Of a stretch of DNA of 64,000 nucleotides, positions 26,190 through 33,688 are shown one piece after another. The DNA comes from CAWFPR01 sp963817635. GTDB lineage: Bacteria > Acidobacteriota > Vicinamibacteria > Vicinamibacterales > 2-12-FULL-66-21. The notes beneath the pieces were generated by a model that did not search any database, was not told the origin of the DNA, and saw only the letters and a program-made list of their open reading frames with translations. The number at the start of each line of letters is the position of its first letter. The stretch's first letter is position 1. Where the stretch lies: assembly GCA_963817635.1 (NCBI GenBank), contig CAWFPR010000016.1:124001-188000 (forward strand), given 5' to 3'. Made by a program: the position numbers and the translations under genes.

Positions 26190-26299
26190 GGCTAACGCAT
26201 TGCCGCTCAGCCGCGAGCGCGAATCGCCTACTCGGTCCGGACCGAGTTGAATCTCGGCACAGCCTTGGCGCCGCTCGTCGGCTGCAGCGGCAGTTAGAC
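26190..26299 (-). repeat. attC site d
   Basis: Left GGCTAACGCATTGCCGCTCA and right CGTCGGCTGCAGCGGCAGTTAGAC form the site. The unpaired G is on the right arm, giving minus orientation. The loop between arms is long. Confidence 0.85.
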
Positions 26300-26320
26300 A
26301 GCGCCCGGAGCTGTCGTCAT

Positions 26321-26656
26321 TCACTTCGGCCACGACGTCCGCGCCGCCGACCACTCCTGCTTGTCCCGTAAGCGCGCGCGGATCACGGCCGTCTTCGACC
26401 CCTCCGGACAGCGTCTTACGAGGTCGCGCCGCCCGATGATCCGCCCCTGGTTTGCGACGTACCAATCGATGTTATTCACCATTGGCAACAGGCCCACGAC
26501 CGCTGCTCCCGGGCCGTAAGTGCCGTCGAAGATATCCTGACCAAACAGCTCGCCAACGATCCGTACGGCGCCGTCGTCCTCGACAACGCAGCCGGCCGCA
26601 ACACTGTCGAAGGACTCCGACGATCGGTTCACGAGAACGGACTTGCCGTCGATCAT
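26321..26656 (-). pseudogene. C-terminal part of an interrupted cassette gene
   Basis: About 110 codons read MIDGKSVLVNRSSESFDSVA then VRIVGELFGQDIFDGTYG and end ARTSWPK. The frame begins exactly where the G/T-rich block ends. The N-terminal part lies at 28284-28487; joined, ...LPNAPFVA plus MIDGKSVLVN reads as continuous protein. The intact product would be a lipoprotein of about 170 residues, family unknown. Confidence 0.55.
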
Positions 26657-28300
26657 TGAATGATGGTGTTTTAGGAGGGGTGATGTGATGTGGGTGATGC
26701 TGTGTGGTTGATGATTGGTTATGTTGTGGGTGTGGGGTGATGATGTGTTGTGGGGTATTGGTGTGTGTTTTTTTGATAGGTGGGTTGATTAGATGGTGGT
26801 GGTAGATGGTGGGGTGTGTTTGGTTGTTCACGAAGCGCTTGGATGTGTGGTATAGGTGTGCGAGCATTGATGTGAGATGTGTGCATGCGTTAGTTTGGTT
26901 GAAGTGGATTACGGTTGGTGTGAGGATTTTGAGGTTACTGTGTTGGTGTTGGTGTTTGTATTAGGGGAAGAATATTTGATTGATTGTTTGTTTGTTTTTG
27001 ATTGATTTGAAGTGGTTGGGGAATTGGGGTTAGGATTTTAGGTTTTTGAATTGGGTTTTTGATAATGGGTTGTTGTTGGATATGTATGGTTGTTTGTGTG
27101 TTTTGATTACTTGAGATTGGTTAGCAGTAAGGTGATGGTTTTATTGCGTATGCGTGTTTTGTTTGGTATGTAGTGTGAGTTGGTTGGTTTGTATGTTGTA
27201 TTTCGCGTATGTTCGGTGATGAGTGCTTGGTGAGTGTGGTGCTTTGTGGGGTGTTATTATTTAGTTGATGATGTATTGATTGTAGATGTTGAGGATGATG
27301 TACATATAGAGGTATGTTTATTTGACTGGGTTGAGGAGTTTGTTGATGTTTTATCTTTATATTTCGTTTGGTTGTGTGGTTAAGAGTTTTGTGGTGGTGT
27401 ATGAGTGTTGTTGTATTTGATGCGTTGCTTTTTGATTCGTTGGTGGTGTTTAACAGTTGTTATATTGTGTGTGTTGAGTAGAGATATGTGTTTTTGTTGA
27501 GTAGTGTGTATGGATTTGTGTTGGTGTTTGATTCATATAGTGTGTTTTGTTGAGTGTCTTGAGTATTTTCTGGTGCTTGACGGGATTGAGTGTTTGTGGT
27601 GGGGTGTGTTGCGTGGTGGGTGTTTGTATTGTTTGTTGTTGTTGATATATTGTTGGTGTGTGTTACGTTTAACGTGTCGCATGTGGTTGTTATTTTGAGT
27701 GTCTCGCTTGTTGTCTTTACGGTTGTTATTTATTGTTTTTGTCGCTTGGTAGTGTTTTCAGGGTATTTTTTAGTATCTTGGTAACTTTTTTTTGGAACGT
27801 GATGATTGTCTTTGTTTGTTTTAAGTGGTGTGTGAGTTGATGTTTTTAGTTTGTGAGTGTGTTTTTGTTTTGCTTCAGGTTTTTCACGTGTGTATCGCTT
27901 GATGTTGTTTTTTGATTTTGTTTCTTCGGGTTTAAGTTGTGCTTGCGTTGTTGTTGTTAAGTCATTAGATGTGAGGAGTAGAGTTTTTTTTTTTGTAACA
28001 TCGCATTGAGCTCGTTTGTGTGTGTGTATGTATTTGTGTGTCGCAGTATGTTTAGTTTGTATTTGTTGGTGAAGCAATGTTTGGTGTGTTGTGTTGTTAT
28101 TTCGTTGTTTGTTTTTAGTTTGTTTGTTGTGTGTTTGTTTGTTTTGAGATTTTTTGTTATGTGTTGTTTTGTTTTGTTTGTTGTTTTTTTGTTTTGTTTT
28201 TTTTATGGTTGATTTTTTTTTTTATTATTTTGTGAATTGTTTTTATTAATTTTTTTGTATTTTTTAGTTATGTTATATTAATTTTAGAAGTGGGAAAAAG
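26657..28300. other. C-depleted, G/T-rich block of 1.6 kb interrupting a cassette gene
   Basis: The plus strand here is almost entirely T and G; the stretches 26701-26760 and 28141-28200 contain no C at all. T content rises towards the right end, which finishes in T runs. No repeat unit, terminal inverted repeat or credible gene is visible; open frames here encode only Val/Leu/Phe/Cys-rich strings. Both edges are sharp against normal GC-rich cassette sequence. It may be basecaller or library noise built into the assembly, or foreign low-complexity DNA. Confidence 0.85.
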
Positions 28301-28487
28301 AGTACCTGGCAACGAAAGGTGCGTTCGGCAAATCTACCCAGTCCGCCGGAATCCGCTCGAGCGTAGCGCCGCCGATCGCTCTGACGTGCCGGGGCTGAGC
28401 GCACGCACTGAATGCCACAGCAAGCCCGCACATCAGGCAGGTCCGTCGAAGGAGAGCGTTTGGGCCACCGCTGGACGACTGCCTCAT
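28284..28487 (-). pseudogene. N-terminal part of the interrupted lipoprotein cassette gene
   Basis: ATG 28487 begins MRQSSSGGPNALLRRTCLMC and continues GLAVAFSACAQP, a lipoprotein signal with lipobox FSAC. RHVRAIGGATLERIPADWVD and LPNAPFVA follow; then the frame enters the G/T-rich block and stops at 28284. The downstream half is at 26321-26656. Confidence 0.55.
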
Positions 28488-28551
28488 GGTTCGCTCTATG
28501 CCGCGCTGTCTGACGATTCCGTATGCGCGGCAGGCGGCAGATGTCGGCCGG

Positions 28552-29043
28552 TCAACCGCCCACAATACCGATCGCCATCTCGACGCGCCGGCGGCCAACG
28601 TCGACAATCCACGACCTTGGCTGAGGCGCTTCGGCGGGGTCATACGCAAGGCCGAACCCGGGAAGCTCAGCTCCCGGAAGGACGCCCTGACGCGTGCGCC
28701 ATTCGAAGCCACATACGCCGCCGCCTGCTTCGCAGCGAACGTCGTGCCGCCTCCAACCGGCGCCGGGGTTGAGACGCGAAACGCCTCAGGACGCAGCCGC
28801 TCCGAGAAGAGGACCACGACCCGTGTCGCTGGACACTCCGGCCCGGTTGACCGATTTTGGAGAGTGAACCTGACGTCATTGACGCGAGAGAACGTTACCG
28901 CCAATCTCGAACCAAGCGTCACATCCCGTTGGCGATGATGTCCCCGCCAATTCCGGTGAAGTCGCCGTGCGACTCAGCGCACAGGCCGCGACTGCAACCA
29001 TCAAGAGGATCGGCCAACGAGAGGGCTCCACGCTCGCAAGCAT
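28552..29043 (-). pseudogene. secreted cassette protein with two frameshifts
   Basis: ATG 29043, 18 bases after attC e in cassette direction, starts MLASVEPSRWPILLMVAVAA with a signal sequence. CDAWFEIGGNVLSR continues in another frame as VNDVRFTLQNRSTGPECPAT and TTFAAKQAAAYVASNGARVR, then in a third as DPAEAPQPRSWIVDVGRRRV to a stop at 28552. Repaired, it is about 165 residues. Sequence errors near the G/T-rich block are a likely cause. Confidence 0.5.
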
Positions 29044-29060
29044 CGTCACTCCAGAAATCG

Positions 29061-29134
29061 GGCTAACGTTTGCCGCTCACCCACGGCTGTTCAGCGAAGT
29101 CTCCACGGCCGACGGGTGCTGCGCCTTGTTGGGC
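29061..29134 (-). repeat. attC site e
   Basis: Left GGCTAACGTTTGCCGCTCAC and right GACGGGTGCTGCGCCTTGTT GGGC. The extra base sits on the right arm, giving minus orientation. Confidence 0.8.
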
Positions 29135-29329
29135 CGCCTGTTGTTCTCAGCCCAGCTCGAGGACAGTCGCGTCGTTCTGCTCGCCGAATCGGATGATGTC
29201 CGCGTGATGGCGCCGCAACAGATGAGCGACATCGTCGGTGGTGCAGTTGCCCAGCTAAATCCAAACACACTTCGGTGACACCGGATCCGAATGCGCTCTT
29301 TCGCGTCTTGTCTGATCGGATTCCGCCGC

Positions 29330-29467
29330 CTACTTCTTCGCTGCAATCTCCGCCAACAACCTTACGACTTCATCCAATTCCCGTGACGACTTCCGGCTGT
29401 TGTTGTAGATGACTCCGACGCAGCTCCACAAGCCCAAGAGCGCGACGCTTGCCCAGATCTCAAACAT
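29330..29467 (-). CDS. 45-residue single-helix membrane protein (cassette gene)
   Basis: The frame MFEIWASVALLGLWSCVGVI, YNNSRKSSRELDEVVRLLAE, IAAKK is one membrane helix plus a charged amphipathic helix. A clear GGGAGG ribosome-binding sequence precedes ATG 29467 by seven bases. It sits alone between attC e and f with a normal cassette distance. The topology, a membrane anchor with a short cytoplasmic helix, is common in small integron proteins. Function is unknown. Confidence 0.7.
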   Translation of the reverse strand: MFEIWASVALLGLWSCVGVIYNNSRKSSRELDEVVRLLAEIAAKK

Positions 29468-29549
29468 GATGATGCCTCCCGTGTGGATTTCAAGGACCGC
29501 GATGGCCGCGCGCCTCAGTCCACGGGCCGGGCCAGTTGCGTTTTCGTCC

Positions 29550-29643
29550 GGCTAACGTTTGCCGCTCAGCCGCGAGCGGCGAACTCGACGCTCACTTTGC
29601 CGGGATCAGCACGCCGCTCGTCGGCTGCAGCGGCTGGCTAGGC
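29550..29643 (-). repeat. attC site f
   Basis: Left GGCTAACGTTTGCCGCTCAG and right CGTCGGCTGCAGCGGCTGGC TAGGC. The left arm is identical to that of site e over 18 bases. Minus orientation. Confidence 0.85.
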
Positions 29644-29649
29644 GGCTGA

Positions 29650-30315
29650 TCACTTCAAATTTCGGAGGTAGGCCGCAACTGCCGAGAAGCAGTCGGTCTT
29701 TGAACCTGCCTCCACCCGCACGACGACAGCACCCTTGACCAGTCGATCACTCACCCCGTGAGTCGCGCGCGGGATCCCCGCCGGCGTCGTTGTCGCCAGC
29801 GCCGCATCGCTGAATCTGATTGCGGATACCTCGACCCCTGCGGATGGTTCGACCACCCCATCTTCCGCAAACACGGGCCGGCGGTATGCCGCCCGGTACC
29901 CCTCAACGACATCCGCAACCCACCGCTGCTCCCATGCCGCCACTTCTCTCGCGCTCAGCGGTGGCGCATCGGGGACTCGCGGTACGCCATCGATGCGATT
30001 CCGTAGCTCGCGAAGGAGTCGGCGGTCTGCACCAATCCAGGGATTGCTCGAAAAGTGGTAGGACGAACCAGCATTCACGGTGATGACCGTCTGGCCACCC
30101 CGCAAGGTCGGCGGCGGCGAAACGGTCGGCGGCGCCGGCGGAACGTTCGACGTCAATTGGCAACCGCTCGGCAAGTTCTTTTCAGGAACCGTGAGTAAGG
30201 CCAGCGTAACATCGGTCTGCCACGAGCTACGGGCCGCCCATCCTGGCGACAGCACAACCAGAAACAGGCTGACCCGGAGCTGGTTTCCGCGAAATCGCTT
30301 CAAGTGCATCGTCAT
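29650..30315 (-). CDS. secreted protein of unknown family (cassette gene)
   Basis: About 221 residues from ATG 30315 (MTMHLKRFRGNQLRVSLFLV), which gives a signal peptide ending near WAARSS. The mature part has a proline-rich stretch (VPPAPPTVSPPPTLRGG) and a helical domain with LSAREVAAWEQRWVADVVEG. The frame is open further upstream to 30414 but without signal-like sequence. No family recognised. Confidence 0.6.
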   Translation of the reverse strand: MTMHLKRFRGNQLRVSLFLVVLSPGWAARSSWQTDVTLALLTVPEKNLPSGCQLTSNVPPAPPTVSPPPTLRGGQTVITVNAGSSYHFSSNPWIGADRRLLRELRNRIDGVPRVPDAPPLSAREVAAWEQRWVADVVEGYRAAYRRPVFAEDGVVEPSAGVEVSAIRFSDAALATTTPAGIPRATHGVSDRLVKGAVVVRVEAGSKTDCFSAVAAYLRNLK

Positions 30316-30433
30316 CGGCTCGACTCGCTGTATCTCCGAGTGCGTCCCGTCATCCGACTTCGGAATCAACGGCACCTGCCAGCAAGGGCTGTTTGCTTGT
30401 TTCCACAACGACACTCCGTTCTCATGCCACCTG

Positions 30434-30724
30434 TCATTTGAGTCTTACACCAAAGTCGTCGGCGTCACGGAGTTTGGCAATCAGCGACAGAAGCTGCTGA
30501 CGATCTGCAAGCATTGCGGAAAACATCATGAGAAAGCCGGCCATGGTCAGGCCGTAGGCAATACCGCGGACGTCGGGTTGGGGGCTTCCGACGAGCGATG
30601 CCACTGCGGCGATACCCCCGCCGACACAACCCAGAATCCCTGGAATCCAGCTCCGCCATGTCGGTTGCTGCCGTAGGCCGGCGCTTCGTAGGATTTTCTG
30701 CTCCCGCAACGTTAAACTCATCAT
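30434..30724 (-). CDS. two-helix membrane protein (cassette gene)
   Basis: The 96-residue protein starts MMSLTLREQKILRSAGLRQQ and has membrane segments around residues 26-45 and 56-72, with a charged C-terminal helix LADRQQLLSLIAKLRDADDF. The ATG lies ten bases after attC g in the cassette direction. Unknown function. Confidence 0.65.
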   Translation of the reverse strand: MMSLTLREQKILRSAGLRQQPTWRSWIPGILGCVGGGIAAVASLVGSPQPDVRGIAYGLTMAGFLMMFSAMLADRQQLLSLIAKLRDADDFGVRLK

Positions 30725-30733
30725 GAATCCCCT

Positions 30734-30830
30734 GGCTAACGATCGCGGCTCACCCGCAGCGGCCCCTCACGGCGCATTCTACCTGTCTCGGCGCCCCTCG
30801 GCCGCTGCCGGGTGCAGCCGCTTGTTAGGC
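30734..30830 (-). repeat. attC site g
   Basis: Left GGCTAACGATCGCGGCTCAC and right CCGGGTGCAGCCGCTTGTTA GGC pair as CGGCT-CACCCG against CGGCTGCACCCG. The extra G on the right arm shows minus orientation clearly. Confidence 0.92.
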
Positions 30831-30853
30831 TGCCGCGGTGCAACGCTGGCCCC

Positions 30854-31078
30854 ATGACGATCAAGGCTCGGGTGCGTGGCGGGCGTCTGGTTGTTGACGA
30901 ACCGAGCAACCTGCCCGAGGGCACCGAACTGGAGCTGCTGCCCCTAGATCCGGGCGACTGGCTCGACGATGCCGATCGCGCGGCTTTACACGCGGCCCTC
31001 GCGCAATCGCAGGCAGACGTCGATGCCGGCCGGCTCGTGGATGCCGCCGACGTTCTCAAACGGCTGCGATCAAGTTGA
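30854..31078 (+). CDS. antitoxin of a RelE/ParE-type module (cassette gene, antisense to attC)
   Basis: The 74-residue protein MTIKARVRGGRLVVDEPSNL followed by LPEGTELELLPLDPGD is an AbrB/MazE-like or addiction-module beta-strand antitoxin start with a helical toxin-binding tail (ADVDAGRLVDAADVLKRLR). It overlaps the toxin start by four bases. The pair runs on the plus strand although the flanking attC sites g and h point to minus, so it must carry its own promoter. Confidence 0.78.
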   Translation: MTIKARVRGGRLVVDEPSNLPEGTELELLPLDPGDWLDDADRAALHAALAQSQADVDAGRLVDAADVLKRLRSS

Positions 31079-31363
31079 CGCCCCGTCGCGTCCGGTTCAC
31101 CAAGACGGCGACCAGCCACGTCGACCGCGAACGGGCCTGGTGGCTCGAGAACCGAGATCACTCGGCGCTCTTCGCCAGCGAACTCGAAAAGGCCGTGGAG
31201 ATTTTGGCCCTCCTGCCCGGAGTTGGGACACCTTACGCGCACTCCGGGGTGCCAGACCTCCGCCGTCTTTACATCCGGAAGCTGGGCTGCCACCCGTATT
31301 ACAGACGACGTCATCATTCGAGCCGTGTGGGGCGCTCGTCGGGAGCGCGGACCGACGTTCTGA
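31075..31363 (+). CDS. RelE/ParE-family toxin, frameshifted
   Basis: TTG 31075 overlaps the antitoxin stop. The product RRVRFTKTATSHVDRERAWW, ELEKAVEILALLPGVGTPYA and VPDLRRLYIRKLGCHPYY is a RelE/ParE-superfamily toxin. Near 31300 the frame shifts; the correct continuation DDVIIRAVWGARRERGPTF ends at 31363 with the usual C-terminal strand. If real, the shift would inactivate the toxin; a sequencing indel is equally possible. Confidence 0.72.
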
Positions 31364-31389
31364 GTTGTCGTTCGTCGTCGTGTCTCGTC

Positions 31390-31465
31390 CGGCAACCGTT
31401 GCCGGCTCACCCGCGGCCGCGCCTTCGACAGCGCCGCGGCCGTCGGGTGCAGCCGCTTGTTAGAC
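31390..31465 (-). repeat. attC site h
   Basis: Left CGGCAACCGTTGCCGGCTCA and right CGTCGGGTGCAGCCGCTTGT TAGAC, with strongly complementary CCGCGGCCGC inner arms. Minus orientation from the extra base on the right. Confidence 0.9.
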
Positions 31466-31493
31466 AGCGGGCCCGGATGGGTACAGTACCCGG

Positions 31494-31700
31494 GTGACTT
31501 TCACGATCGAGCTTGACCGCGAAGACGACGGTCGGTGGCTGGCCGAAGTGGCCGCTCTCCCGGGCGTGATGTGCTACGGCGCCGACCGCGACGAGGCGGT
31601 CGCCAGAGTGCAAGCGCTGGCCCTGCGTGTGCTCGCCGAGCGCCTGGAGCACCGGGAAGCGCCCGCCGAATTCCTGAACGTCACATTCCGGGCGGCGTGA
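31494..31700 (+). CDS. hicB: HicB-family antitoxin (cassette gene, antisense to attC)
   Basis: The 68-residue protein MTFTIELDREDDGRWLAEVA then LPGVMCYGADRDEAVARVQA is the partial RNase-H-fold HicB domain. Its TGA overlaps the GTG start of the HicA toxin. HicB normally neutralises HicA and represses the operon; no separate DNA-binding domain is present in this short form. Orientation is opposite to the flanking attC sites. Confidence 0.9.
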   Translation: MTFTIELDREDDGRWLAEVAALPGVMCYGADRDEAVARVQALALRVLAERLEHREAPAEFLNVTFRAA

Positions 31701-31909
31701 GCAACTGGCCGGCTGCGAAAGCACGTCGTGTCCTCGCCGCCCTGCTCCGCATCGGCTGGCACCTGAAACGCCAGTCGGGTTCCCACCGCACGCTCGAGCG
31801 ATCCGGCTGGCCAGATTTCGTGTTCGCCTTCCATGATGACGAAGAAGTCGGCCCTCGCATGCTTGCTCGAATCGCGAAACGAACCGGACTGAGGCCTGAC
31901 GACGTCTGA
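31697..31909 (+). CDS. hicA: HicA-family mRNA interferase toxin
   Basis: The 70-residue protein begins at GTG 31697. The dsRBD-like HicA fold is clear: NWPAAKARRVLAALLRIGWH, then LKRQSGSHRTLERSG with the catalytic histidine in GSH, and the end MLARIAKRTGLRPDDV. It would cleave mRNA when free of HicB. Gene order is hicB-hicA with a four-base overlap. Confidence 0.9.
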   Translation: MSNWPAAKARRVLAALLRIGWHLKRQSGSHRTLERSGWPDFVFAFHDDEEVGPRMLARIAKRTGLRPDDV

Positions 31910-32003
31910 CGCTCCGCCTCGTCCTCAGCGGTCAACAGCGCGGACAGGCTTCGAAGCTCCAGCACGTGTGCTCGTTTCATCAGCTTCATCGGCTTGTTCG
32001 GCG
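31905..32003 (-). repeat. attC-like site i (weak)
   Basis: GTCTGACG at the left and GCTTGTTCGGC at the right have attC-like ends at the position where a cassette boundary is expected, but the arms pair poorly. It may be a decayed site. Confidence 0.35.
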
Positions 32004-32017
32004 GGCCCGGGTCCCAT

Positions 32018-32311
32018 TTATGGGCCGAACGCTGCGCTGTTCTTGAAGGAGCAGCCCTGTCTTGGCCGCTGAAGCCGCACGCCAGCGTCCTGCCGCGGGT
32101 CGCTACCGTGTGACCACCCGAGCGTCTGCGCCCTCACAGGCTTGGAAGTCAAGTCGAGCGACCGGGCTCGGGCAGCGAAAATCATGTAGAGCACCAGCGT
32201 GGCGCAACCGACCGCCGTCGCGACCCGGTTAGCGGCGAACCAGCCGGCCGCAAAGCAGCCCAGCGTGACCACGCAGAGCGTCAGCGCGAGAACTCGGGTT
32301 TTGGTCGCCAT
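32018..32311 (-). CDS. small membrane protein (cassette gene)
   Basis: The 97-residue protein starts MATKTRVLALTLCVVTLGCF; two membrane segments lie at about residues 7-25 and 30-47. A GGAGGT sequence just before ATG 32311 supports this start. The C-terminal half is basic and polar (PRQDAGVRLQRPRQGC) and may be out of frame after an undetected indel. Unknown family. Confidence 0.6.
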   Translation of the reverse strand: MATKTRVLALTLCVVTLGCFAAGWFAANRVATAVGCATLVLYMIFAARARSLDLTSKPVRAQTLGWSHGSDPRQDAGVRLQRPRQGCSFKNSAAFGP

Positions 32312-32324
32312 GCTCACCTCCGCT

Positions 32325-32407
32325 GTCTAACGTCCTGCCGCTCAGCCGCGGGCGTCACGGCCCATGATGGCAGAACACGCGCCCGTCGGCTGCAGCGCAT
32401 GTTAGAC
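32325..32407 (-). repeat. attC site j
   Basis: Left GTCTAACGTCCTGCCGCTCA and right CGTCGGCTGCAGCGCATGTT AGAC. Both ends are perfect consensus. Minus orientation. Confidence 0.92.
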
Positions 32408-32432
32408 CTCAGTTCGAGGCGACTGCCATTCG

Positions 32433-32834
32433 TCAATCACTGTTGCGGATCGCCGCCGCATCGATGATGGCCGCCGAAATGAAACGCCCTGGCCAAAGCA
32501 AGGCGTGGAGAAATATGAGGAAGCGGTTGACGTCATCCGAGAACCGAAAGGGGTGATCGATCAAGCCCCCGAGCAACCCAACGTTCGAGTAGTTCGGTGT
32601 CGGGCGCACAAAGTACGCCACGATCAGATATCCGACAGAGACTCCAATTCCGGCTACAAAGGTTTCTGTGGAGGAGGTCCACCGCCAGAGAAGCACGAGC
32701 CACCCGCCCAAGAGGGTCACGGCGATGACAGCCCGAAGCGCTGGCGCGTTTCCCGCTCGATCAGGGGGCCGAACCTCAAGGCCCCCAACCGGGCCGGAGT
32801 TATGGCGTTCTCCGAGGAATTCGAATAAGCCCAT
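32433..32834 (-). CDS. membrane protein (cassette gene)
   Basis: The 133-residue protein has hydrophobic segments near residues 36-50, 59-76 and 106-123 (VIAVTLLGGWLVLLWRW; GIGVSVGYLIVAYFV; LIFLHALLWPGRFISAAII). It lies one cassette length between attC j and k. Unknown family. Confidence 0.68.
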   Translation of the reverse strand: MGLFEFLGERHNSGPVGGLEVRPPDRAGNAPALRAVIAVTLLGGWLVLLWRWTSSTETFVAGIGVSVGYLIVAYFVRPTPNYSNVGLLGGLIDHPFRFSDDVNRFLIFLHALLWPGRFISAAIIDAAAIRNSD

Positions 32835-32846
32835 GGTTACCCCTGA

Positions 32847-32920
32847 GGTCTAACGTCCGCGGTTCAGCTGCGGCGCGCTCAGCATGCCGCGCGCCGTCGG
32901 CTGCAACCGCTGGCTCTAGA
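32847..32920 (-). repeat. attC site k
   Basis: Left GTCTAACGTCCGCGGTTCAG and right GTCGGCTGCAACCGCTGGCT CTAGAC pair as GCGGTT-CAGC against GCGGTTGCAGC. The extra G on the right gives minus orientation. Confidence 0.9.
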
Positions 32921-32934
32921 CCGCAGTCGCTCTG

Positions 32935-33495
32935 TCAGTTTGCCCCTTGTAGCTGGAGCCAGCGGCCGTTGTACCAGTACCAGACGATGGAGGCCTTCTC
33001 CACGAATATGTCGTTGATTCCGTCGTGGTCGAGCGGCGGAAGCTCGCGGCCGCCATACGCCGCAAAGTGTTCTCGAATGTACGCTGGAGTCGCGACGCCC
33101 AGAGCGCGCGAGAACCCGACCGCGCGGCCGTCCACGCGCTGAAGATAGCCGTCGTCGGGTTGAAGTGCCAGTTCTGCCACCTGGATGGCGTCTCCCGAAC
33201 GGAAGACCAGTATTTTCGATGCCTGTCCGGTCGAGCACAACACGGCAATGTCGGTGTCGCTCGCTACCGTGAATCGGCCACGCACGACGTTGTGAGGACG
33301 CTTGTTGAACCAGGACTGGGGAATCGTGCAGTTGCGTTGGTCGAGATACTGCCGAATCTCTGGCGACAGTTCGAGGAACCTGTCCGGCGCCAGCCGTACG
33401 ATGGCAGCGCTCGGATCCTGATCATGCCCGCGAACGACCCCGCCGTTCACGGCGACGACGACGGCGCCGACCACAGTCAGCCGCGTCCAATCCAT
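32935..33495 (-). CDS. secreted protein (cassette gene)
   Basis: The 186-residue protein has an N-terminal signal (MDWTRLTVVGAVVVAVNGGV) and a mature domain with FTVASDTDIAVLCSTGQASK and the Asp-rich LDHDGINDIFVEKASIVWYW, which resembles an FG-GAP/VCBS-like repeat end. Function unknown. It directly follows attC l in cassette orientation. Confidence 0.68.
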   Translation of the reverse strand: MDWTRLTVVGAVVVAVNGGVVRGHDQDPSAAIVRLAPDRFLELSPEIRQYLDQRNCTIPQSWFNKRPHNVVRGRFTVASDTDIAVLCSTGQASKILVFRSGDAIQVAELALQPDDGYLQRVDGRAVGFSRALGVATPAYIREHFAAYGGRELPPLDHDGINDIFVEKASIVWYWYNGRWLQLQGAN

Positions 33496-33511
33496 ACGTT
33501 TGTTTCTGTCG

Positions 33512-33583
33512 GTCTAACGATGCCGAATCAGCCGCGCGCCGCCAAGCGACTCGCGGCGCGTCGGCTGCATTCGGAGGTTAGAC
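33512..33583 (-). repeat. attC site l (last minus site before the inverted block)
   Basis: GTCTAACGATGCCGAATCAG faces GTCGGCTGCATTCGGAGGTT AGAC. The arms CCGAAT-CAGCCG and CCGAATGCAGCCG show the extra G on the right, hence minus orientation. A plus-oriented attC begins nine bases further right, so the two sites are arranged with their 5' ends together and no gene between them. Confidence 0.9.
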
Positions 33584-33591
33584 GTCACGAC

Positions 33592-33667
33592 GCCTGAACA
33601 CGGCTTGCAGCCGGCAGCGGGCGGTGGCATCCTGAGCCGCTGCGGCTGAAGCCTGGCCGTTAGAGGC
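33592..33667 (+). repeat. attC site m (plus orientation)
   Basis: Left GCCTGAACACGGCTTGCAGC and right GCGGCTGAAGCCTGGCCGTT AGAGGC pair with the extra base on the left arm, so this site reads on the plus strand. Confidence 0.75.
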
Positions 33668-33688
33668 AGACAGGATCGACGGAATCGA

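Noticed and set aside
26657..28280. Several open reading frames inside the G/T-rich block, on both strands
   Set aside because: They exist only because the block lacks stop-rich composition in those frames; their translations are runs of Val, Leu, Phe, Cys or Lys, Thr, Asn without any family pattern or ribosome-binding sequence.
28967..29278. Plus-strand frame across attC e
   Set aside because: It runs straight through an attC site and is antisense to a better-supported signal-peptide gene; real cassette genes do not span attC.
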